In this document: piece after piece, positions 39,811-48,412 of the stretch
Position numbering within the stretch: the stretch's first letter is position 1
Layout: each line of letters starts with the position of its first letter
DNA from: Bacillota bacterium
GTDB lineage: Bacteria > Bacillota > Clostridia > Christensenellales > Borkfalkiaceae
DNA: 64,000 bases
Assembly: GCA_019423125.1 (NCBI GenBank)
Contig: JAHZBZ010000005.1
Coordinates: 1 to 64,000, forward strand
Direction: 5' to 3'
The notes under the pieces: model-generated
Told to the model about the DNA's origin: nothing
Seen by the model: only the letters and a program-made list of their open reading frames with translations
Database searches by the model: none
Translations under genes and position numbers: made by a program

Positions 39811-41544
39811 TTATTTGTGTTTTCTGTCGACGTAAGAGGTGTGCAGGATCTCGTGTGCCTTGTGCGAACCGGGTTCGCCGAAGAAATCCCTGTACAGCTG
39901 CAGGACCGCTTCGTTCTCATGGCTCTTGCGGATCGCCGCCTTTTTGTCCTCGTCGTACAGCGCCTTGGCGCGCTTTGCGCGCAAATCGACGTTGCGGCGG
40001 ACATAGGCGCTCTGGATGGGCTGGCCGCCGCCGTTGACGCAGCCGCCGGGACAGCACATCACCTCGACGAAGGTGTAGTCGCACTCGCCCTTTCTGATCT
40101 TCTCGCACAGCTTCTTCGCGTTGGTCAGGCCGCTCGCGACGGCGACTTTGACCTTGAGGCCCGCGAGGTCGTACTCCGCCTCTTTGATGCCCTTGATGCC
40201 GCGTACTTCTTTGAAGTCGATCGCGTCGAGGGGCTTGCCCGTGATCTTCTCCGCCGCGGTGCGGAGCGCCGCTTCCATGACGCCGCCCGTCGCGCCGAAG
40301 ATGACGCCCGCGCCCGTAAATTCGCCGAGCGGGTTGTCCAGCGTGCCATCGGGCAGGTCCGCATACAGGATGCCCGAAGTCTTGATCATCTTCGCGAGCT
40401 CGCGCGTCGTGAGCACCGCGTCGACGTCGGGATAGCCGCTCGCGCTCTCGTCCTCACGCGTGCGCTCGAATTTCTTCGCCGTGCAGGGCATGACGCCGAC
40501 GACGTAGATGTTTTTGGGGTCGATCCCCTCTTTCTGCGCCCAATAGGTCTTGACCGTCGCGCCGAACATCTGCATGGGCGACTTGCAGGAAGACAAATTG
40601 GGGATGAGTTCGGGATAATAGTACTCGACGTAGCGGATCCAGCCGGGCGAGCAGCTCGTGAACATGGGGAGCGTGCCCCCTTCCTTGACGCGGTGGATGA
40701 GCTCGTTCGCCTCTTCGAGGATGGTCAGGTCGGCGCCGAAGTTGACGTCGAACACCTTGTCGAAACCGAGCATGCGCATCGCGGTGAACATCTTGCCCTC
40801 GGTGTTGGTGCCGATGGGATAGCCGAATTCCTCGCCGATGGCGGCGCGGACGGCGGGAGCCGCCGCGACGACGACCACCTTTTCGGGGTTGTTGATGGCG
40901 TCGCGGACGTTGTCGATCTCTTCACGCTCGTGCAGGGCGCCCGTCGGACAGACCGCAACGCACTGACCGCACGCGACGCAGGGCGCGTCGGAGAGGTCGG
41001 ACTCGAACGCGCACGCGATGTGCGTCTTGAACCCGCGGCGGGCGGGCGCGATGACCGCGACGTCCTGCACCTTGGAGCACACCGCCACACAGCGGCGGCA
41101 GAGGATGCACTTTTCGTTGTCGCGGACGAGATAGCCCGTGGAGACGTCCTGCTCGTAAGCGGTCTTTTCGCCGTCGAAGCGGTGTTCGTCGCAGCCGTAT
41201 TCGTTGGAGAGCTTCTGCAGTTCGCAGTTGGTGGAGCGGACGCAGGAGAGGCACTCCTTCTTGTGGTCGGAGAGAAGCAGTTCGAGCGTCGTCTTGCGGC
41301 TCTTTCTGACCTTTTCGGTGTTGGTGAATACCTCCATGCCCTCGTTCACGGGGTACACACAGGCGGCGACGAGGCTCCTCGCGCCCTTGACTTCGCACAC
41401 GCAAATGCGGCAGGCGCCGATCTCGTTGATCTCTTTGAGATAGCAGAGGGTGGGGATGTTGATGCCCGCGACCTTTGCGGCCTCGAGGATGGTGCTCCCC
41501 TCTTTGACCTCTACAGGAATGTTGTTTATTTTCAGATGTACCAT
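39811..41544 (-). CDS. hydA: [FeFe] hydrogenase catalytic subunit
   Basis: The 577-residue subunit reduces protons to H2. It has an N-terminal 2Fe-2S ferredoxin domain (CYLKEINEIGACRICVCEV), a His-Cys cluster motif, a two-cluster ferredoxin domain (CILCRRCVAVC; CVACGQCVAVCP), then the H-cluster domain with TSCSPGW, MPCTAKKFE and MCCPGGCVNGGGQP, and the small-subunit tail LYRDFFGEPGSHKAHEILH. Size and partners match the electron-bifurcating NADH/ferredoxin-linked type. TSCSPGW has Ser where many hydrogenases have the second Cys; NLSSCKSP carries an extra Cys. Confidence 0.95.
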   Translation of the reverse strand: MVHLKINNIPVEVKEGSTILEAAKVAGINIPTLCYLKEINEIGACRICVCEVKGARSLVAACVYPVNEGMEVFTNTEKVRKSRKTTLELLLSDHKKECLSCVRSTNCELQKLSNEYGCDEHRFDGEKTAYEQDVSTGYLVRDNEKCILCRRCVAVCSKVQDVAVIAPARRGFKTHIACAFESDLSDAPCVACGQCVAVCPTGALHEREEIDNVRDAINNPEKVVVVAAAPAVRAAIGEEFGYPIGTNTEGKMFTAMRMLGFDKVFDVNFGADLTILEEANELIHRVKEGGTLPMFTSCSPGWIRYVEYYYPELIPNLSSCKSPMQMFGATVKTYWAQKEGIDPKNIYVVGVMPCTAKKFERTREDESASGYPDVDAVLTTRELAKMIKTSGILYADLPDGTLDNPLGEFTGAGVIFGATGGVMEAALRTAAEKITGKPLDAIDFKEVRGIKGIKEAEYDLAGLKVKVAVASGLTNAKKLCEKIRKGECDYTFVEVMCCPGGCVNGGGQPIQSAYVRRNVDLRAKRAKALYDEDKKAAIRKSHENEAVLQLYRDFFGEPGSHKAHEILHTSYVDRKHK

Positions 41545-41561
41545 TGTCTTTTACCTCCCCG

Positions 41562-43352
41562 TCACGCCTTTACGATCGCGCCGAATCTGCACTTCTCCAT
41601 GCAGACGCCGCACTTTATGCACTTCGCGGGATCGATGACGTGCGGCTCCTTGACGGTGCCGGAAATCGCCTCGACCGGGCAGTTGCGCGCGCAGAGGGTG
41701 CAGCCCTTGCACTTGTCCGCGATGATCTCGTAGCGCAGAAGTTTTTTGCAGACGCCCGCGGGGCAACGCTTGTCGCGCACGTGTGCTTCGTACTCGTCGC
41801 GGAAATAATGCAACGTCGAGAGCACGGGGTTGGGCGCAGTCTGTCCGAGACCGCACAGCGAGTTCTCCTTGATGTAGTAGCAGAGCTCCTCCATCTTGTC
41901 GAGATCCTCCATCGTCGCGGTGCCGTCGGTGACTTTGCAGAGCATCTCGTACAGGCGCTTGGTGCCGATGCGGCATGCCGTGCACTTTCCGCAGCTCTCG
42001 TCCACGGTGAATTCGAGGAAGAACTTGGCGATGTCGACCATGCAGTTGTCCTCATCCATGACGATGAGGCCGCCCGAACCCATCATGGAGCCGATGGCGA
42101 TCAGGTTGTCGTAGTCGATCGGGGTATCGATCAGGTGCGCGGGGATGCAGCCGCCCGAGGGGCCGCCCGTCTGCGCCGCCTTGAATTTTTTGCCGTTGGG
42201 GCAGCCGCCGCCGATGTCGTAGATGATCTCGCGCATGGTCGTGCCCATCGGGATCTCGACAAGTCCGGTGTTGTGGATCTTGCCGCCGAGCGCGAACACC
42301 TTGGTGCCGCGGCTCTTTTCGGTGCCCATCGAGGCAAACCAGTCCGCGCCCTTGAGGATGATCTGCGGGATGTTCGCATACGTCTCGACGTTGTTGAGGA
42401 TGGTCGGCTTGCCGAACAGCCCCTTGACCGCGGGGAAGGGAGGACGGGGACGCGGCTCGCCGCGCTTGCCCTCGATGGAGGTCATCAGCGCCGTCTCTTC
42501 GCCGCAGACGAACGCGCCCGCGCCGAGACGGATGTCGAGATCGAAATTGAAGCCCGACCCGAAGATGTTTTTGCCGAGCAGGCCGTATTCGCGCGCCTGT
42601 TTGATCGCGATACTCAGGCGCTGGACGGCGATCGGGTACTCCGCGCGGACGTAGATGTAGCCCTGGTCGGAGCCGATCGCATACGCCGCGATCGCCATCG
42701 CCTCGATGACCGCGTGCGGGTCGCCCTCGAGGATGGAGCGGTCCATGAACGCGCCGGGGTCGCCCTCGTCGGCGTTGCAGCAGACGTATTTCTTGTTGCC
42801 GGGCGAATTCTTCGCGAACTGCCATTTGCGGCCCGTGGGGAAGCCCGCACCGCCGCGGCCGCGCAGGCCGGACTTGGAAATGACGTCGATGACGTCCTGC
42901 GGGGTCATTTCGGTGAGCACCTTGCCCAGCGCTTCGTACCCGTCGTAGGCGATGTACTCCTCGATCTTCTCGGGGTTGATCACGCCGCAGTTGCGAAGAG
43001 CGACGCGGTGCTGTTTCTTATAGAAACTGGTGTCGTTGAGCGCCTTGATGGAGCCGTCCTCCGCGACCGTCTCTTTGTAGAGAAGGCGGGTGACGATCCT
43101 GCCCTTGATGATGTGCTCGTCGACGATCTCGTCGACGTCTTCGATCTTCACCTGCGAATAGAAGGCGCCCTCTGGATAGATGATCATGATGGGGCCGAGC
43201 GCGCAGAGACCGAAGCAACCGGTCTGCGTCACGTGCACTTCTTTTTCCAGCCCCTCTTTGTAGATGCGGTGCACGAGCGCCTCGTAAATTTTAACGGAAT
43301 TGCCCGACGTACAGCCCGTGCCGCCGCAGACAAGAATGTGTGATCTGAACAT
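41562..43352 (-). CDS. hydB: NuoF-like NAD/FMN subunit of the bifurcating hydrogenase
   Basis: The 596-residue flavoprotein binds NAD(H) and FMN. An N-terminal thioredoxin-like 2Fe-2S domain (about 1-110) precedes the NuoF core with GRGGAGFPTGRKWQF and GAGAFVCGEETALMTSIEG. The 4Fe-4S motif ESCGKCTACRIG and a C-terminal pair of ferredoxin clusters (CKGCTLCARNCP, CIKCGVCMEKCR) follow. It lies 17 nt upstream of hydA and feeds electrons from NADH into the complex. Confidence 0.95.
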   Translation of the reverse strand: MFRSHILVCGGTGCTSGNSVKIYEALVHRIYKEGLEKEVHVTQTGCFGLCALGPIMIIYPEGAFYSQVKIEDVDEIVDEHIIKGRIVTRLLYKETVAEDGSIKALNDTSFYKKQHRVALRNCGVINPEKIEEYIAYDGYEALGKVLTEMTPQDVIDVISKSGLRGRGGAGFPTGRKWQFAKNSPGNKKYVCCNADEGDPGAFMDRSILEGDPHAVIEAMAIAAYAIGSDQGYIYVRAEYPIAVQRLSIAIKQAREYGLLGKNIFGSGFNFDLDIRLGAGAFVCGEETALMTSIEGKRGEPRPRPPFPAVKGLFGKPTILNNVETYANIPQIILKGADWFASMGTEKSRGTKVFALGGKIHNTGLVEIPMGTTMREIIYDIGGGCPNGKKFKAAQTGGPSGGCIPAHLIDTPIDYDNLIAIGSMMGSGGLIVMDEDNCMVDIAKFFLEFTVDESCGKCTACRIGTKRLYEMLCKVTDGTATMEDLDKMEELCYYIKENSLCGLGQTAPNPVLSTLHYFRDEYEAHVRDKRCPAGVCKKLLRYEIIADKCKGCTLCARNCPVEAISGTVKEPHVIDPAKCIKCGVCMEKCRFGAIVKA

Positions 43353-43373
43353 TTGGTCTTATCTCCTCCGCCC

Positions 43374-43739
43374 TCAGTTCTCGCCGACCAGGAATTCGGC
43401 GCAGACATTGCCGTTGACGACGTGTTCGACGATGACGCGACGCGCCTTTTCCGCCGTCATGTGCACATAGGTATACTTCTGCCCGTCGCGGAACACCTCG
43501 ACGATGGGCTCGAGACGGCACATGCCGATGCAGCCCGTCTGCGAGATGCTGACGTTGTGCAGGTGGCGCTTTTCCGCCTCATCCAACAGCGCGTCCAGAA
43601 CGGGACGTGCGCCCGCCGCGATGCCGCAGGTCGCCATGCCGACCTTGATGACCGTCTCCCCTTCTCCCGCAACGCTGCGGTTGTCCGTCTGGGAACGCAT
43701 CTTCTCGCGGAGCGCGCGGAGCTCTTCCAAACTTTTCAT
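43374..43739 (-). CDS. Thioredoxin-like 2Fe-2S ferredoxin of the hydrogenase operon
   Basis: The 121-residue protein has the fold of the C-terminal half of NuoE: VGMATCGIAAGARPVLDAL and SQTGCIGMCRLEPIVEV. Three canonical cysteines are visible and a fourth lies near the C terminus (NGNVCAEF). Related small proteins stand between hydC and hydB in many clostridial and Thermotoga-like operons. The start overlaps the stop of the ATPase gene by 4 nt. Confidence 0.88.
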   Translation of the reverse strand: MKSLEELRALREKMRSQTDNRSVAGEGETVIKVGMATCGIAAGARPVLDALLDEAEKRHLHNVSISQTGCIGMCRLEPIVEVFRDGQKYTYVHMTAEKARRVIVEHVVNGNVCAEFLVGEN

Positions 43740-44287
43740 AACCTACCTCCAAAAATGTCGACTAAATTTTCCTTGATGTAATCCTTTAAAAATCCTCTGA
43801 CTTCGGGATGCGAAAGCGGAATGTCGCCGAGCACCTCGCGCATCTCGCGCGTGTCCAGCACTCCTTCGCTTTCCCCGTTCTTCGCCAGCACATAAAAATC
43901 CACCGCGGGATTCATGGTGACGAGCTGAAGGACAACGCCGCCGAAGTCGCCGAGCGGCATCCTGTCCACATGCCCGACCGAATACTGCGCCGTGACGAGC
44001 GTGCCCTTCCCCTTTTCCGAGCGGATGTCGAAGCTCCCGCCCGCGCTCTCCGCGGAGAACTTGAAAAGCGGGATGCCCATCCCGACCTTGCGCGTGGTGC
44101 GCGAGGTGGTGAACGGATCGGTCACGCGGGCGAGCATCTCCGCGTCCATGCCGCAGCCGTCGTCGCGGACGGAGATGGTCAGCCTGTCCGCGGGAAGGTC
44201 GGCGATCACGCGGATCTCCACGAGCTTCGCGCCCGCAGAGAGGGAATTTTCGGCGATATCGAGGATGTTGAGCGCAAGCTCGCGCAT
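43736..44287 (-). CDS. GHKL-type ATP-binding protein of the hydrogenase operon
   Basis: The 183-residue protein has a histidine-kinase-like ATPase domain (about residues 1-110) with N box LDIAENS, G1 box DDGCGMD, G2 region GMGIPLF and GKGTLVTA. No dimerisation or phospho-acceptor domain exists, so it is not a full sensor kinase. Homologs are regular members of hydABC operons with unproven function, perhaps regulatory or in assembly. It overlaps hydC by one base. Confidence 0.85.
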   Translation of the reverse strand: MRELALNILDIAENSLSAGAKLVEIRVIADLPADRLTISVRDDGCGMDAEMLARVTDPFTTSRTTRKVGMGIPLFKFSAESAGGSFDIRSEKGKGTLVTAQYSVGHVDRMPLGDFGGVVLQLVTMNPAVDFYVLAKNGESEGVLDTREMREVLGDIPLSHPEVRGFLKDYIKENLVDIFGGRL

Positions 44288-44790
44288 CAGCCCTTGTACT
44301 TGGCGAGGATGCCTTCCACCTCGTCCACCGTCACCTTGCCGTAAACGTCATCGTTGATGGTGATGACGGGCGCAAGGCCGCAGCAGCCGATGCAGCGCGT
44401 CGCATCCAGCGAGAACCTGAGATCGTCCGTGCACTGTCCGCCCTCGATGCCCAGCGTGTCGCACACCTTTTTGTAGACGTCACCGGAGCCCTTGACATAG
44501 CACGCGGTACCCAGGCAGACGCCGATGCGGTACTGCCCCTTCGGGTACAGCGAGAACTGCGCATAGAAGGTCGCGACCGCGTAAACCTCGGCAAGAGATG
44601 TGCCGAGAAAATCCGCGATCAGCTGCTGGACGGGCTCGGGGAGATAGCCGTAGATCTCCTGCGCCTTTTGCAGCGCGGCGATCATGAGCCCGTTGTCCCC
44701 GTGCGTCTTTTTCAGTTCCGCGAGTGCCGCGCGGAGCTTTTCTTCCTGTTCCTTCGTCCCGTTGAACGGAACGTCGATCTTTTTAGCCAA
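44287..44790 (-). CDS. hydC: NuoE-like 2Fe-2S subunit of the hydrogenase
   Basis: The 167-residue protein has a helical N-terminal part and a thioredoxin-like 2Fe-2S domain, with cysteines in GVCLGTACYVKGSG and ATRCIGCCGLAP. It is the small diaphorase subunit that works with HydB. First gene of the five-gene operon, 67 nt downstream of the -10 at 44857. Confidence 0.93.
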   Translation of the reverse strand: MAKKIDVPFNGTKEQEEKLRAALAELKKTHGDNGLMIAALQKAQEIYGYLPEPVQQLIADFLGTSLAEVYAVATFYAQFSLYPKGQYRIGVCLGTACYVKGSGDVYKKVCDTLGIEGGQCTDDLRFSLDATRCIGCCGLAPVITINDDVYGKVTVDEVEGILAKYKG

Positions 44791-44856
44791 TGCTACCTAC
44801 CTCCGACTGTAATGAGCGGATGAGATTCCCCGCTTTAAAAATAATTCAACGTATCT

Positions 44857-44885
44857 ATTTTATCACAAATGCGGGCGATTGACAA
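44857..44885 (-). promoter_or_regulatory. Promoter of the hydrogenase operon
   Basis: On the minus strand TTGTCA and TAAAAT are separated by 17 nt. It is divergent from the citrate synthase promoter 140 bp away. Confidence 0.7.
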
Positions 44886-45024
44886 TAAATCTAAACGTTA
44901 AAAAGCAATAAAATTTTTTAATTTTTCACAGGGAGAGCCCTTTTCCTCTGCAAATTTCGCACAGAAGACGTGCCTTTTTACCCGCCGCAGGCGGCCCGGG
45001 GCGGGCGGGCGGACTGTTCAGCAC

Positions 45025-45053
45025 TTGACTTTTTGCCGCTTTTATAGTAAAAT
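45025..45053 (+). promoter_or_regulatory. Promoter of citrate synthase
   Basis: TTGACT and TAAAAT are separated by 17 nt; it lies inside an upstream extension of the open frame, which excludes the longer start. Confidence 0.7.
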
Positions 45054-45120
45054 ATTGTATGAAATCACATTTTGCCTGTGTAAAATGCCTCAAAAATCTC
45101 GAAAAAAGGAGGAAAAGCAC

Positions 45121-46518
45121 ATGATTTTTCCCGAACTGCGCGAACAAATGCTGAAAAAATATTCCAAATATTCGCAGGATATTTCCGAGCTCACGAGAAT
45201 GGCGAGCAAGAGCGACATCATCAATCCCAAGCTCTACGAGAAATACGACGTGAAGCGGGGACTTCGCGACATCAACGGAAACGGCGTCGTGTGCGGCCTC
45301 ACGGAGATCTCCGAGATCATCGCATTCGGAAAGGATGCGGACGGGAACAAAGTGCCCGTCGACGGACAGCTCTACTACCGCGGCATCAACGTGCGCGACC
45401 TCGTCGCAGGGGCCAAGACGCGCCGCTTCAACTTCGAAGAGACCACCTATCTCCTCCTCTTCGGTCACCTGCCCACGCAGAGCCAGCTGGACCGCTTCTG
45501 CGAGATCCTCTCGGATTTCCGCGTCCTGCCTCCTTCGTTCGTGCGCGACATCATCATGAAGGCGCCCTCGCGCGACATGATGAACATGCTCGCGCGGTGC
45601 GTGCTCAGCCTGTATTCCTATGACCCCAAGCCGGACGACACCTCCAAGCGCAACGTGCTCCGTCAGTCGCTCCAGCTCATCTCGCAGTTCCCCCTGCTCA
45701 CCGTATACAGCCAGAAGGCGTACAATTACTACAATTCGGACGCCTCGCTGTTCATCCACAAGCCGCAGAAGGACCTCTCCACCGCGGAGAACATCCTCTA
45801 CATCCTGCGCGAGGACTGCAAATACACCGAGCTCGAGGCAAAGGTGCTCGACATGTGCCTCGTCCTGCACGCCGAACACGGCGGCGGCAACAACTCCACC
45901 TTCACCACGCACGTCGTCACCTCGTCGGGGACGGATACATACTCCTCCGTCGCCGCGTCGCTCGGCTCGCTCAAAGGGCCCAAACACGGCGGCGCGAACA
46001 TCAAGGTGTGCGAGATGTTCGACAACATCAAGGCGAACGTGCCCGATTTCGACCGCGGCAAACTCAAAGACTACGTCGCAAAGATCCTCGACAAGGACGC
46101 ATACGACCACAGCGGCCTCGTCTACGGCATGGGCCACGCCGTGTATTCCCTCTCCGACCCGCGCGCGGACATCCTCAAGAGCTTTGCCGAAAAGCTCGCC
46201 GTCGAAAAACACATGGAAGAGGAATACGAGATGCGCAAATACGTCGCGCAGGCGGCGGCGGAACTCATTGCCGACAAGCGCCGCATCTACAAGGGCGTCG
46301 CGCCCAACGTGGACTTCTTCTCGGGGTTCGTGTACGACATGCTCGACCTTCCCCGCGAACTGTATACCCCCTTCTTCGCCGTCGCGCGCATCGCGGGCTG
46401 GTCCGCGCACCGCATGGAGGAGATCACAAACGGCGGAAAGATCATCCGCCCCGGCTACCAGGCCGTCGCGGAGAGACAGCCGTATGTACCCATCGACGAG
46501 CGCGTCGAAGCAGAATAA
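45121..46518 (+). CDS. gltA: Citrate synthase
   Basis: The 465-residue enzyme condenses acetyl-CoA and oxaloacetate, the entry to 2-oxoglutarate and so to glutamate. The catalytic His regions LHAEHGGGNNSTF and GPKHGGANIK, GMGHAVYSLSDPRA and the catalytic Asp in VDFFSGFVYDML are present. The protein is about 80 residues longer at the N terminus than short type II enzymes, a form common in Clostridia. The ATG at 45121 follows AAAGGAGG and lies downstream of the promoter. Confidence 0.95.
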   Translation: MIFPELREQMLKKYSKYSQDISELTRMASKSDIINPKLYEKYDVKRGLRDINGNGVVCGLTEISEIIAFGKDADGNKVPVDGQLYYRGINVRDLVAGAKTRRFNFEETTYLLLFGHLPTQSQLDRFCEILSDFRVLPPSFVRDIIMKAPSRDMMNMLARCVLSLYSYDPKPDDTSKRNVLRQSLQLISQFPLLTVYSQKAYNYYNSDASLFIHKPQKDLSTAENILYILREDCKYTELEAKVLDMCLVLHAEHGGGNNSTFTTHVVTSSGTDTYSSVAASLGSLKGPKHGGANIKVCEMFDNIKANVPDFDRGKLKDYVAKILDKDAYDHSGLVYGMGHAVYSLSDPRADILKSFAEKLAVEKHMEEEYEMRKYVAQAAAELIADKRRIYKGVAPNVDFFSGFVYDMLDLPRELYTPFFAVARIAGWSAHRMEEITNGGKIIRPGYQAVAERQPYVPIDERVEAE

Positions 46519-46526
46519 AAAAATTC

Positions 46527-46655
46527 GGGGCGCCCCGCACGGGGCGCCCCTGTTTTATCGGATACGGGTAAGCGCCTGCGCAAAAATCTTTGCGCAGGCG
46601 CACGCTTTACGGGAAACTGCGGCGGCGCCGCGCATTTTGCGCGGCGCCGCCGCAG
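46527..46655. terminator. Three hairpins between convergent genes
   Basis: GGGGCGCCCC-GCAC-GGGGCGCCCC (46527-46550) has TGTTTTA on the plus side and GAATTTTTTT on the minus side. A 13-bp stem GCGCCTGCGCAAA lies at 46572-46601. A 17-bp stem beginning CTGCGGCGGCGCC (46617-46655) is followed by TTTTATTG. They separate citrate synthase from the gene at 46664. Confidence 0.8.
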
Positions 46656-46663
46656 TTTTATTG

Positions 46664-47575
46664 TCAGCCGAGAAGGGAATCGAGCGCGGACCAGACGACT
46701 GCCGCGGTCGCGAGCAGGAGCGCCGTGAGCAGGATGCCGAAGATCTTTGCGCGTACCGCCTTGCCCGCGCCCTTGCGGCGCTCGACTTCGCGCATGCGCT
46801 CGAAGATGCACTTCTCACCCGTGCGCGGGAAGGGCTCTCCCTCGAAGGGCGGGCCGTACAGGATGCGGCAGTCGGGACAGCGGTAAAAGCGCCCCACGTC
46901 CTCCGTGGGGTCGTATTCCTCGTCCGCAAGACAGCGCGCCGCGCACAGCAATTCCCAGCTCTTCGCCTTTGCGGGGTACTTTCTGCACAGCGCGAGTGCG
47001 ACGCGCAGCGCCTCCTCGACGTCCCCCGCTCTGAGCACCTCCATCCCCTGCCCGATCTCCTTGAGGATGCCCACATTTTCCGCACAGCTCTTTTCTATGC
47101 GGTCGTACACCCGCCGCTGTTCGAAGTCGCAGAGCGCATACACGCGGTCGAACCAGCGAAGCGCATGCACGTCGCCCGCCCAGCAGGCGAGCTCCGCCTC
47201 GTCGCGGGCGCCTACCTCCGCGAACAGGCGCAGGCGCACGGCGGGAAAGAGGGTGTCGCTCAGCCCCTCGAGCGCGAGGTCTGCCTCGTACGGCTTGCCC
47301 GCGCGCAGGAGCGACTCGGCGCGGTGCAGTTTCGCGCGCTTTGCCGAACCCTCCGCGTCCAGCTCGTGCAGTTCGCCGCCGTATTCGAGTACGAGCCCCT
47401 TTTTCTGCTCTTCGAGTATCTTTTCAAATTCCTCGGCGGAGATCACGGGCGCGTCCGTACCCTCCGCATCTACGACGTCGAGCACGCGCGCCCCGCAGTG
47501 CGGACAGACGTATTCCGTGCCGCGCCGCTCCAACGGCGCGCCGCAGTTCTTGCAGTTCATCTGTACGAGTGCCAT
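46664..47575 (-). CDS. Zinc-ribbon protein with C-terminal membrane anchor
   Basis: The 303-residue protein has an N-terminal zinc ribbon (CKNCGAPLERRGTEYVCPHC), a helical, TPR-like middle (about 60-225), a second cysteine pair (RCPDC near residue 232) and one C-terminal membrane segment (about 278-298). The function is unknown. It is last in the hisC operon, 18 nt after the NagD-like gene. Confidence 0.72.
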   Translation of the reverse strand: MALVQMNCKNCGAPLERRGTEYVCPHCGARVLDVVDAEGTDAPVISAEEFEKILEEQKKGLVLEYGGELHELDAEGSAKRAKLHRAESLLRAGKPYEADLALEGLSDTLFPAVRLRLFAEVGARDEAELACWAGDVHALRWFDRVYALCDFEQRRVYDRIEKSCAENVGILKEIGQGMEVLRAGDVEEALRVALALCRKYPAKAKSWELLCAARCLADEEYDPTEDVGRFYRCPDCRILYGPPFEGEPFPRTGEKCIFERMREVERRKGAGKAVRAKIFGILLTALLLATAAVVWSALDSLLG

Positions 47576-47593
47576 CTTCTGTCTCCCTGTCTT

Positions 47594-48412
47594 TCATAAG
47601 TGACGCACGACGTCGTTTAAACTGTCGGCGAGCGCCGTCGGCGTGTCCGACGCGGGAAGCGTCTGCGCCCGCCGCGCGTCCGTCTCGCCGCTGAGCACGA
47701 GCAGACTGCCGAAGCCGTTGTTGTTCGCAAAGCGGATATCGGTGTGCGGGCGGTCTCCCGCCATCGTCACCGCCGCGGGCGGAACGGACAGCCGCGCGAG
47801 CAGGCGTTCGCCCATCACGCGGTTGGGCTTGCCGCACACGACGTCCGGCTCCCTGCCCGAAGAACAGGCGAGCAGGCGGATGAACGAGCCCACGTCGGGC
47901 GGGTACACCCCCTCCGCGGGACAGACGTCGTCGGGATGCGTCGCGATGTACGGCGCGCCGCGGACGATGTATTCGTTGATCTTTCTGAGCTTTTCAAAGG
48001 TCAGCGTCGTGTCGTATGCGAGCACGCACACGTCCGCGCCCTCCTCGCACAGCCGCACGCCCGCCGCCTCGAAATCCTCGCGCAGGGCGTCCGTGCCCAC
48101 GAGATAGACGCGGGCGCCGCCGTACTCCGCTGCGAGGTATTCCGCCGTCGCCATGCCCGAGGTGTACACCTCGTCGCGCGCGTCGAACAGCCCGAGCCGC
48201 CTGAGCTTTTCGGCATACTGCCGCCGCGAGCGGGAGGAGTTGTTCGTGCAGTACACGATCCTGCGGCCGCTTTCGCGGACGGCGGCGAGCGTTCCGCTCA
48301 TCCCGCTAAGCGGCGTATCTCCTATGTAGACGGTGCCGTCCATGTCGAGCAGGAACACCTGCGTGCGCGCGACGAGCGCGGGAAGCGCCGCCTTTTTTTG
48401 CGTCAGATCCAT
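47594..48412 (-). CDS. HAD-IIA phosphatase, NagD family
   Basis: The 272-residue sugar-phosphatase-like HAD hydrolase has motif I FLLDMDGTVYIG, motif II YCTNNSSRS, a lysine in GKPNRVM and the acidic motif IV AGDRPHTDI. The C2B cap lies between. Substrates of the family are small phosphates such as glycerol phosphates or nucleotides. The start at 48412 gives the standard N terminus; it overlaps the upstream gene by 10 nt. Confidence 0.9.
   Translation of the reverse strand: MDLTQKKAALPALVARTQVFLLDMDGTVYIGDTPLSGMSGTLAAVRESGRRIVYCTNNSSRSRRQYAEKLRRLGLFDARDEVYTSGMATAEYLAAEYGGARVYLVGTDALREDFEAAGVRLCEEGADVCVLAYDTTLTFEKLRKINEYIVRGAPYIATHPDDVCPAEGVYPPDVGSFIRLLACSSGREPDVVCGKPNRVMGERLLARLSVPPAAVTMAGDRPHTDIRFANNNGFGSLLVLSGETDARRAQTLPASDTPTALADSLNDVVRHL

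Noticed and set aside
41544..43343. Long plus-strand frame opposite hydB, and a similar one at 53857-56640
   Set aside because: Shadows of hydB and of the permease and ABC ATPase genes; composition is that of an antisense frame.
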